From Paramacrobiotus metropolitanus (Eukaryota > Tardigrada > Eutardigrada > Parachela > Macrobiotidae): a stretch of 64,000 nucleotides of DNA. Positions within the stretch are counted from its first letter, which is position 1, and each line of letters starts with the position of its first letter. Shown here piece after piece: positions 19,906 to 30,451 of this stretch. The notes beneath the pieces are model-generated. The model saw nothing but the letters and a program-made list of their open reading frames with translations, was not told the DNA's origin and did not search any database. The DNA lies in contig NW_026570261.1 in NCBI RefSeq assembly GCF_019649055.1, positions 186,001-250,000 of the forward strand, read 5' to 3'. Made by a program: the position numbers and the translations under genes.

Positions 19906-21727
19906 TTACACACAGATGTAATTGTAGATAGACTTCCATTCCTCCGGATAGGCCAGAGTGCGCACCCAGCGAGCGTGGACTGCCGAGACCTTTGCCAGCA
20001 TGCCCTCCGTAACCGGCGGAAGTTGTCGTTCAGAGCGTGCATAAAACGCGTGGACATGCATGCGTGTCCGGCGTTCACTGCAACGCATAAGCAACCGCGG
20101 AATGGTGATCTGCAGCTTGTCAATGTCCAGAGCGCGCGAGTCCACCGTCAAGTGCTGCATCATTTCTTCCTCCTGTGCACGCAAAAGAGGATCGGTCGGG
20201 TGTAGCGGGTAGTGCAGATCACACTGGAACACGTAATGCATCATGGGGCCAAACAAGTCGCCGACGGTCCACTTGTACAGCACAATGGCGTCCACTATGT
20301 CTTTGTACATCAAGGCATCGAGCGCGGCCCGGTGTTTTAACGATGCGCCGACGTATAGTCGAATGGGTTGCGGTTTCATGCTGGTGTGGTCTTTGAAGAC
20401 CAGATAAGGCAGCTGGAATTTGGTTCGCAGTCGGATGTCGTCCAGCATGCTGAACAAGAAACTGATGTCGTCGGGCGGGAGGAATTTCAGCACGCTACAG
20501 CGACAAACTAATGGTGTGTGGGGTGATGGAACGGCTGAGAAGAGTGGCGGCTTTGCAGCAGTTATCGCTGTCTGATTTGAGCTGCCAACAGCTTTCAAAG
20601 CTGATACTGACGTGTTGCTCCATGCGGACGTCGCTCAGCAGCAGGTCCCACAAAGCACAGACCCTGTCGCAGCAGTGATCATTAAGGCAACATCACATGT
20701 GATACATTAAGGCAACATCATATGTGAGAACGCTTAATCATACCGTACCGTTTGGCCCTCATTTGCGAGTGCACATCCAGATGGATCAAAATGTCACTGA
20801 TGAGCCACGGTGTCAGCTGTTTACTATGCGCAGTCCTAAGCAGTGCATCGGTATCCGACTCTGAGGTGAACATGACAAGTGAGACAACCCAAATAACTTA
20901 TACATTGTACGGCTGGTTACTAACCGGCTTCCTGGGGGTCGACGTTTCGGTAGCGGATGGGCTGTAGATTAATCCGGTTAGCAAAATGGTTCCGCAGCAC
21001 TTCATTCAACGTTTCTTCCGTCGCCTGCGCCGTCTGCGCGTCCTTCCAGTGACTGACGATAATAAACATGCAACCTTTCGGCTCAACACGCACATGAAAA
21101 CGACAACGGTCACACGGACGGCCCCCAGGTACTTGTCTTGGGTGGTGTGCAAGCATCGCGAAGATGCTTAACGATGCGGAATTTATCGGAGACGTCGCGG
21201 AGAACCGTCTGCGCTCCATCAAAATGTATAAAATGTTTCGTGTACAGCAGGCCGCTCTGACGCTCCAACAACGGCGGATCCGTCGGCGGCAAATAACCGA
21301 CAACTTGGCTTTGTTCGACCATTTTAATACAGGTCGAGCCGGGAGAAATCGGCGTTCTGATAATGAACGTCCCACAGAAGTCATTACAGCCAATGAGGTA
21401 ACGCAGCAGTGTGCCGGATCGGAAGCGGAAAGGTCCGTCATCTTCATCGCGCAATGCCACTTCGAGTTCGTGACCGCGGCCGGCTGAACGTCCGCCACGC
21501 TCACAGTAGAACGGGAACGCCCAAATACGTCCCATGTGTATCCATCGCGCCGGAACCTTTGTAGAGTCAAAGTGGATGTAGGCGTTTTCGCCCACCATGT
21601 CCTGGATGTATCCCAGCCACCAGGTGTCGTCTTCGTTCTTAACAACCACCGTGTTATGGTAGCTTATCTGGTTCACATCCGCAATCAGAGGCCGATACCG
21701 CGGCATTACTTCGCAGGGTGAATCCAT
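19906..21727 (-). pseudogene. F-box family protein, frameshifted copy
   Basis: Exons 21727-20925, 20860-20749 and 20663-19906, with introns of 64 and 85 bp and the same phases (1, 2) as the inverted relative at 23862. Exon 2 is exactly 112 bp in both. The N-terminal 200 residues form an unfamiliar domain whose hallmark is LGYIQDM...FDSTKV...W followed by ALRDEDDGPFRF. Exon 2 and the start of exon 3 encode an F-box (LTPWLISDILIHLDVHS...RVCALWDLLL), the SKP1-binding module of SCF ubiquitin ligases. The C-terminal region ends EEWKSIYNYICV. Two breaks: a one-base change in a G run near 21115-21119, and another near 20508 where the frame meets TAG. With both breaks the copy cannot make the full protein, unless these are assembly errors. 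Confidence 0.65.
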
Positions 21728-23861
21728 AACTACGAAGTATGAGCCGACTTGCTTTTACTTGGTACGTCTTTTGACGTCTGCAAATAAAAATATTTTTAAA
21801 CGTATCAGGGTACCATACTATCTTTCTACAAAGAGAGTGTCAGGATTCGAAGGCGGCAGTGGAGCCATGGGTTAAACATCCGGTGTCTTACAGTTGTAAT
21901 TAGCAAGATATCGACTTCGCTCCATCCCACTCCGGATGCCAGAAAACATTCATAAGACTGACGATAGACAGGTGCTTTATTCTTTATTCTAAGCTTTTGC
22001 CCAAGGTGTACTATTTGTAGTATAAGATATGAAAGTATCTTTCTTATCTTTTAATGCGAAGAAGACATACCCCATTAATCGCGTTTTAATCCTTCAGAAG
22101 AACGATGACAATATCAGGAACTAATTGCGGTTAAGCAAAGCAAATCAACAGTTATTTCACAACATTTTTTATTACACCTTTCGAAAATATACTCAAAAGT
22201 AAAAAATTCATGTCAGAAGTATTGTTTCTAAGCCAATTTGTATAAGCACTGCCCTAGTAACAGTGACACGCAATTTTTAGTTAGTCTACTGCAAGATTCA
22301 CTTGATCAGATAAACTAATATTGTTTTATTTTGTACTGTTATAAGTAAGCACTTGATTACGACAGCAGTACGACTTCGCCATCACAAACCATTTCCGTTC
22401 GGTTTTAGCGATAAATTAAACAAATAAGTGGTTCAAATGTACTACTCACCAGCACAAAGGTAATTCCATTACTGCATCAAAGATTTAGTCATAATTCCCA
22501 AATAAAAATACTTTAAACGCTATTATTTTGCGGCTGTTATAAACACAGATTACGTCTGTAGCAGATCTGGTTAAAAGCCGCAGATGCAAATTTCTGAAAT
22601 GCACGGTTTTGCTTAAAAAATGTGATTTTAATTAAGGCTGTACTGCAGAGTACCGTAGATCCCAGAACTGGTGGTTAATAAGTAGGACAGTCACATCCTG
22701 AACTAAAACATTTTTACTTTTTTTAGGTCGTCATTTAGTCAACCTAGAAGTTAGTTGAATAAGAAATGCTTGCAAAAGCGGTAGACTGTTTCTACTTTCT
22801 AGCTTTGCTGCAAATACCGGCAAATAGGATACTCAAGTGGCTCCTGTCCGCCTTGATCATTGAATCTTCGGAACAAACGAAAAGGCACTTTTTGATAGCA
22901 AAGCAGTGTTCAGTCTGATTATTGCTGTCTAACATTAGCAAGATCAGAAAATCAACCTTGGCATAGGTGTGCGGCATGATAGTTAGGTAAATACCAGATT
23001 GGGGCCACAGCGTGTCACTTCTCGGTCTGTATGAGAAGATGAGGCGGGCATAATAATAATTATTATTATGGATGTTGTAGCGATCTTTCGCGGTTCCTCT
23101 GAGTGCAAAGATCACAGTTCGTAACTTTAAGCTTTTTCACAAAATTCGAACGACGATAGCTATTTGCATTTTAAAACATTATCAAACCAATTCGTCAAGT
23201 TTGCTAACGTGAAATATTTTGGCCTGCCCGTGAAACGAAGAACAGGTACGTACAACTGCAGCGCAATTTTCCGAGTCTATGGAATATTTGGAAAAAACCA
23301 GGTACTGTATTTAAAATATTGTTTAAAATCGCTGTAACAACTTGTTAGAAATGAAATTGCGTCTTCAAATTCAGTTATTATCGAATTTTCTGGTAATTAA
23401 TTGGTAAAACGTACATCATTTTTGACTTTGTTTTTTGAAAATATCGCAAACAGTTTATTGGGTTGGTAATTATTCTTTTGAGCGGATGCAATTGGGCAAA
23501 GTTAAGTACAACAATAATTCAAAAAAGAAGAACCGCATATTAAAGGTTAATTTCTACTGAAGTCGGAGTTTTCAAAGGTTTTATGAGACGGCCATCAAAA
23601 TAAAAAAAATAAACTGCATGTATTAATTAAATAATATAAATTGACACAGATGGTCTTGAGTAGGGTACGCCAGCTGTTAGCGTTAGCGAAGAGTAGCCGT
23701 CAGCGAAACGTCAGTCATTTTAAAAGAGCCACTGTTATTGCTAACTTTATAATAACTAACACGTGTGAGGTGTGAATCTTGTAATGTACCCATACGCGTT
23801 TTTGTACTGTGATTGGTAACCATAATGTTACCAGATTGGCTTTTTCTAGGTCGAGCGCACA
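21728..23861. other. Spacer between divergent F-box genes, nothing recognised
   Basis: AT-rich. It presumably holds both promoters, but I see no clear TATA box or CpG feature. A 107-codon minus ORF at 22792-23115 has no ATG-linked signal, domain or splice partner and is left out. Confidence 0.35.
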
Positions 23862-26086
23862 ATGGAATCCGCGGCCGAATTTCCAATAAAGGATTCAAAG
23901 ACCGAATCTGAGCCTCCATTCCATTTCCGACCGTTCCGGTGTTTGCTGTCTGACCCGTGCCAGATGAGTTACCAGAACGCTGTTGCTGCCCAGGAAAACG
24001 GTGTTATGTTGCTGGGATTCATTCAAGACATCAACGGAGGCCAAGCGTTTGTCGATTTCGACTCGACCAAGGTCGGAGCCAAGTGGATCGATGCAGCATG
24101 TCTTTATCCGATGCCATGGTATAAGTATGAGCACAGAGGGCGCAAAACTCTCGTTCATGCGGCACTCCGCGACGAGGACGACGGTCCGTTTCGGTTTCAG
24201 TCGGTTTCTATAATTGAGCCTCTTATGGCATGTAAGCGGTGTCGTATGAGCTATGTCGAGGCGCTTGAAAGCGAAGATCGTCGCATCGAATTGATCGATA
24301 ATCGCCAGATCCTCGGTGTGCAGTGGTTTACCGAGCCAGAGATAGTGCAGCGCAACAGCGAACTGATGTATACGAAGTACGCCATTCCCTTTTCCATGGC
24401 GGACCATGTTCTCAGCGATCCAGCCGACAAATCGCGACTGATTAAACATTTTCGCGAAGCGTTTGACGGCGACGAGGTGCAGACTAAGCTGACGGACTGC
24501 TGCCGGTTCCATCTGCGGATCGAAGCGGGCAGCTGCATCTTTGTGGTAATCAGCGTCGGAACGAGCGCGGATGCGCAGCAGTTGACGATTACAAAGCTGT
24601 CGATGATGTTGGAGAGGCATCTGGCCACCCGAGCAGAGTTGCTGCCCATTTGTTTTAAGAATGACTTCAACAGCGAAATTGATATCAGTGCATGTATGGC
24701 AGGTATGCGTTAAATGCTTAACGGGTTTGATTTCTGCAAGTAGGGAGCGGCTTGGGCTGCGCCTTTGTGTGCTTCATGTGGTCTGCAGTCGTTATTTACT
24801 CCGTAATGTAACCACCTCGCACATTCGCTAACAGAACGAAGAAATGCGTTATTTGATCTGCAACAGTTTACAATCTTCTTGCATATAACTAATAATACGA
24901 GTGTCTCACAATTTTTCAGATGACCCAATCGAGTATCCGTGTTCAGAAGTCCTGTTTGGTGATCTGCCTCATTGCATCTTCAGAGAGATCTTTACTTACC
25001 TGGATCTGCACTCCAAGATGAAGATCAAGCGGTATGATTTGTGTGGTCGCGCTGATGCCGGTTTTTGACAAACTGACACTCTGTGGCCGTGCTTTAGAAT
25101 ATGGGCTTCCTGTTATAGCAGTGTTTTTGGTAATTCTTCCTGGAATATCGGCATTGGTGTATCTACTGTTTTTTGTTCGTGGTAATACTGATCTAGATTC
25201 TGGATATAACGAAAGCCGTGACTGTTCACTTACTGTACAGTATATGAGGAACGCCGTGAACTGTATGAGCATGCCGCTTTTCCTTGCCTTATACGTCCGC
25301 ATTTCAGTTTACAGATTTATCAAATGAGGTATACGTTTACATTCTGTGATGATTTGCAGAGTGTGCGCATTGTGGCACGCACTGTTGAGCAATCCCCGCA
25401 CAGCGGAACACATTCGAGTATGCCTGGATAGCCTGAATAGAGATACCAGATCCGACAACATCAACTGCTTCAGAGCGGCAGTGCTGCTCACTCGCACTAT
25501 CAACGCAGCGACCAAGAGTTTGACGATAATAACGAGCTCTCACGACGAAGAACTGGTATTTATGATTGTTGATTTGCTGAGGCCATGGAAGCTGTGAGGG
25601 TTTACGTGCCCCTGATAATATTGAAGGACTTTGTCATCGACATAGTTAACGCGGCAATTTCGGATGATAAGTTTCACTGGAGACATCATGCGCCGTTCGA
25701 GGCAAAAATGTTCAAGAACAGCTGTGACCGGGTGATGCTGCACAACTGGAAACTCAGCCATCTGTTTGGTCGACCAATGTACCAGATTTTTGTCAAGGAT
25801 TCTTTTATGATGTTGCATCTTTTGCCGCCACGGGAGAAGGCCTTAATGCGACCTCTCGGATGGGACCACGATCTGGCTATTGATAAGCTGGAGATCAAGG
25901 TGCCGCGAGTCGTTCTGAATTGCTGAACCGCATATGGTCAGCCGTTTTATGTGGGCCGTCAGCGAAAATTTTCCGCCGGTTCCGGAAGAAATGCAGGCAA
26001 AGGTCAAAGCCGTTTACAATCGTTGGGCGCGAGATCTACTGCATCCTTCTGAATGGGAGACTATTCGCAGCTACCTTTCACTGTGA
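23862..26086 (+). pseudogene. F-box family protein, inverted relative with two frame breaks
   Basis: Exon 1 23862-24702 (ATG to CAG|GTATGC, phase 1), exon 2 24920-25031 (112 bp, phase 2), exon 3 from 25360 to TGA 26084-26086. Domain order matches the minus copy: an N-terminal domain with LGFIQDI...FVDFDSTKV...W and ALRDEDDGPFRF, an F-box (LPHCIFREIFTYLDLHS, then VCALWHALL across intron 2), and a C-terminal region ending EWETIRSYLSL. Splice sites and phases are clean. In exon 3 the homologous frame changes near 25577 (frame stop TGA at 25596-25598) and again near 25923. The role would be substrate recognition for an SCF ligase (family knowledge); the substrate is unknown. Exons 1 and 2 look fully functional, so a truncated F-box protein is possible. 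Confidence 0.65.
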
Positions 26087-28862
26087 GCAGACATATTGAA
26101 AACTTTACGGTATGGCGGAAACAAGGGCATTTAATTTTGCGGAAAAATGGACAATTTTCCAACACGGTTTTCATCAACACACAGAAAACTTAACGAGTTT
26201 CGCAAAGTTTAGTGCTTCCTTCAAATTTTTTGCGATTTTTAATTTATTTCATAAAATACAGATACATCACAGATCAAAAATAGTTAGTCACTTCCTTCAA
26301 ATGGTCCCGACTGGGTTAGTTTCATTAGTTAGTTTAGCTAGAAATGTTTTAGTTTAAAGTTAGCAGACAGAAAAGCCTCTGCATGCACATCCAACCTTTA
26401 ACCGTTCATAACCAACAGAAATTCCGTCCCAAATTTTGCCCACCCTGGGCTTTCCCGAGCATAGCTTGTGAATCTGACCAGTGAGGAGGTACACAATGTT
26501 TTGCCTGAGCAGAGCTAACGTGAACGTTGTAGAGTAGAATACCTTTGTGTGTGTAGAGTCACTGTACACTCTAGTGTACATGTACAGGGTAGAGAAGCTG
26601 CTAATGATGTGAATTACATTTAAAGTTATCGCAGTAGTAAAATAATAACAATAGTAAATGTTAACACGACATTGGTATGCTCTTTAAAGGTTCAATGGAT
26701 TTCACTCGGACGAACGCCTCGTTCATGGGTGGACGTCGATCTGGCACTGGCGGACACTGCCGAATTAAGCAAAATGGCGCTATATGGAATCAGCGAAGTA
26801 TTCACGGCTGACCAACAGTCACAATGATGCCGTGCAGCAAAATACTGACGCAGCAAAGGTAACTTTGGTTGAATCTGTGAGCCGTTGGATTTAAAAGAAT
26901 TTAAATTGTAGATATCAACCAAGTATGCTATTGTTTATGAAGTTAGTATTTCAGAAAGAGGGATTGTTCCTGGTTTTTTTTACTGTAAAGAATAAAAACA
27001 TTCTAGTGACCTTGGCTGGCCAACGAGCGAAAGGTTTGGTACTCCTTACATTTGATCTTCATGAAACGGGGCGGCGGACGTTTTGAAAACAATTTGCAGA
27101 CCATTACTTCGAATGCAGTCCTGGTTCACACCCGTGTTTGTAAGGGTACTCACCGACCCACAGTTTCCAGTTGACCCGGCGCTCTTTATTGCACCCAGTA
27201 GTGAACAAAAAAATTGTAACTAAAATACTTAAAAAAAAAACAGATGAAAAAAATCGTAATTTTTCGAACTGTCGAAAAGGTTGCTCAGTGCATAGCTCAT
27301 CCAGTGCATGCACCATCCCAACAAATTTTTCCCGACTGAAAGACGAAATAATCTTACTCTAGATAAAACATTTTAAAAACTTGAGATATTACGCAAGGAC
27401 AATAACTGAGGCGAAATTTTGAACTTCGCGAGCTGGGACACTAAAAATTTCGACACGATTTCACTTGGCGCCATTGTTAACGAGAGATATCAGTTTTTCA
27501 AAAGAATGTTTTCTTGGGTTTAGTAGCTCAAGAAATTGTCTATCGAATGAGTCTACTTTGTTTAAATTGCGTTAAGTAGTTCGCACGGGGCGAAACAAAC
27601 GCGGAGGGTAACATTTTGTTCGGTCACCCGGTATGTTTCAACAGAAAAAAAAGTTGTTGGCATGGTGAACGTGCTGGGAGAGTTACACAGTCTGAGTCAG
27701 CACACTTCGTGACTTTTCCCAAAAAATGCCGGTTTTTAAATCTGGCGTTTCGTGTGTTTTCATTAGAAGTTTTTGCTGCTTGACAGGCTGCAACAAAAAT
27801 TAATTATTTTGCTGATAAATGTAGTGAAAAATAGCCCAAGATTTAGCCCGATAAACTGGTGAAGGGTTGGTGAGAAAACTTCATTCACAACGTCTGCTTA
27901 CAGATTTCACGAGAATAAAATGTGGGGCTCTCAGTTCTTCTGCTTCTTGTCCAAACACGGCCACTATGAAAATCGCAATTCTTTATAGTAAAAAAACAAG
28001 AATCCGAATCCCTCTATCCGAAACAGCAACGTGTCATACAGTAAACTGCTCAGTTCAATAACCAGAATTTTTAGCCGGAAATTAGTAAACTCGGGTTTTT
28101 AATTCGGGCCAGCTTTCAACCCCACCCTAATTTTAAAAACAATTTATAAAACCGATAAGCTTTTCTTTAACGCTAGTTTAACTTTATTTTAGTATACTGC
28201 AAACTTTGCTCTTTCCATTGAAACTAACATGACGTTAATCAGACAATGGGCGGGCCAGCGCACCATGGTGAACGAGAAGGCCGTTTTGTTCAGCCACCCG
28301 GTAGAAACGCACCGGTATTACGTCACAACATAGTTAAAACCAAATTCGGGTGGGAAATGAAATTTGTGGAGACCTGCAATTATTCTGCGGAATCAAGCTT
28401 AATATTTGAATGTTTTAAATTATTGTGCTACGCGACCGTGCCGTACCAGGACTTTTACCAGGCTTCAAAGGTCACCTTAATTTCGTGCGGTGCCGGCACA
28501 GGCATCTGTGTGACTGTCTCAACGCAGATATTTTTGAGAAACAAGCAGAAAATGCGCGAACCTTTTGGACTATGTTGAGTTAGGTGGTCCTTTCGGATTT
28601 TCGGTTTGTTGTGCGTTTCCTTCTACCCAAATTTCGCGGTGGTGCCGACCATGTAATGCAGATTATATCCGCCGCCAACATGTGGAGAGCGCAGCGTATT
28701 AGAGCTCATGAAAAGGCGCTTAGGCGGTTCACCATATCATTGCGATTCTTGTTACGATGCTTGTTGTTAATACGATGCTTGTTGTTAGATCTATGTGCGG
28801 GTATCGGTATCGCCGTACGAAACAGAGAAGTTGTGGCCGGTTAAAAGCAAAAACTGCATAGC
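26087..28862. other. Intergenic, no supported gene
   Basis: Short ORFs only. A small tandem phrase (CGATGCTTGTTGTTA) occurs twice near 28750-28790. No recognisable element termini or RNA genes. Confidence 0.35.
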
Positions 28863-30451
28863 GTTAATCACATCCCAACAAAGACAAGGAGATAATCTGA
28901 CTAACTGTTGTGACAAGCTCGAACGGATGAGAAGTGAATACGAGGTTACACAGCGAAAGTTTCCACGTTGTGAAACTTTACAAAATCTAACGGAAGTTAT
29001 TGCGCACACTTGGTAGCGTAGCGAACTGAAGCAGGTTCAATGAGAGCATAGTATTACCAAGGCAGATCTCAATACAGGCAACCCCACTGGGGGCGGGATT
29101 TGCAACAAAAGCGCTAGAGTAGCGCAGATTGCCTAAGAAGTAACAACGCTGCAAAATTCTTAATTTGTTAAGCTTTTTAAAGCTAATTTATATTTTTTTA
29201 GTCGTTTTCACTCTTTTTTTTGCAGTTGGGATTTTATTTCTAATATAAAATATGCAATGGGAAGAGGTAACATGATTAAGTACTGTGCGGAAAGTTGCAA
29301 AAGCGGCTGTTGGAAACTTGGTTTCTGCCGGTATACTCACTATACTGCAAAATTATTACTGCACGAGTTGGCTTTATTGATTTTTTCCAACAAACATTTC
29401 AAAATCTATGAAAAAAATTAAAAGAATTAATTGGTACTAATTTACATGGAGAATACCGAGATACGTATAATCATTAAACACGCATCGAAGATTTGCAGTA
29501 CTGTAATATAACACTACATTCGTATGGGGAAATTATTAAGAAAAAATAGTGGGAAATTGATTTTTAGTCGTGCACGCTAAACATTTAAGGGTGTTTTGAT
29601 TTAAAAAATAGAGGAAGTTAATACGCGTATTTTGCAGTTCGAATCCCGTTCAACACAAACATAAAAAGTGAGAAAACCGATTTTCCGCATCGTTTTACCA
29701 GAGCCGCGCTTAAATATGCGAGCTACTCTAGTGATGTCGTAACAGACTAACAGGCCACGGATATTGCCTGTATTGAGACCTGCCCTGGTACAGTATTACC
29801 ATGCTCTCGTTCAATACGCACCGGAAGTGCAGCATGGGCGCGAAGCAGGCGCCCGCCAGCGTCGAGCAGCCAAGTTATGCAACATGGATAAACATTAAAC
29901 GCGCTTTGATTTCAGCGTTCTGGTTTTTACTTCACTTTCAGCGATTGTATGCCAGTTGCAAATTTTTCAGAATTGAAAAAATAAAACAAAAATGTAGAAC
30001 CAAAACACAGAGCGATGAAATAAAAACCAAAAAAATATATAAACCACAACGCAGACCCGAAGTGGCGCAAAGCGTACTTCGTGGCGTAGCGAGCGGAAGC
30101 CTCTACAAACCGGAAGCGAAGTGCGCGCGCGATGCAAGCGCCCGCCTTGAGCTGAGGGCAACGTTAATAAACATAAACAAACACGCTTCTTTGGAACTTC
30201 TGACTGCAGCGATCGTTTGTGTTTGATTGTAACAGATTGTTTATCAGATGCAGATTTTCTAAAATCGAACTCAGATTTCATGTGAGAAATTTTCAATATT
30301 TTCGCTCTCTCTTTTTCGCGAATTATGAATTTACAACTTAGGAATTGAGATTTATTTTGAATCTGAAAGATTGTCCTAGCGTTCAGTAATTAGGAGATTT
30401 TTCGTGTTGATCTCAACGATCTCACCCAGTCGTAAATCGAACCCATCGAAA
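28863..30451 (+). promoter_or_regulatory. Duplicated SUB1 promoter and 5'UTR driving the chimeric gene
   Basis: Apart from an inserted transposon (29042-29808), this stretch aligns along its length with 46618-47449, the region upstream of SUB1. Shared blocks include TAATCTGACTAACTGTTGTG, GTTATTGCGCACACTTGG and CTGAAAGATTGTCCTAGCG. The similarity continues past the ATG into the first codons. One indel of about 27 bp near 28988 separates the copies. I infer that it carries the SUB1 transcription start. There is no obvious TATA box in either copy. Confidence 0.75.
29042..29808. mobile_element. TIR DNA transposon (MITE-like), 767 bp
   Basis: The ends are imperfect inverted repeats of about 45 bp, starting GAGAGCAT and sharing TCTCAATACAGGCAA. 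The element is flanked by the direct repeat GTTCAAT (29035-29041 and 29809-29815). The paralogous SUB1 promoter has the uninterrupted site at about 46820-46830, which proves insertion. It has no transposase ORF, so it is non-autonomous. A 7-bp duplication is uncommon, and one of 8 bp (hAT-like) with a diverged base is possible. I do not assign a superfamily. Confidence 0.75.

Noticed and set aside
22792-23115. 107-codon minus ORF
   Set aside because: No domain, promoter or splice context; AT-rich low-complexity start.
29630-29660. Sequence GTTCGAATCCC resembling a tRNA T-loop
   Set aside because: No acceptor, D or anticodon stems can be drawn around it; it lies inside the TIR transposon.
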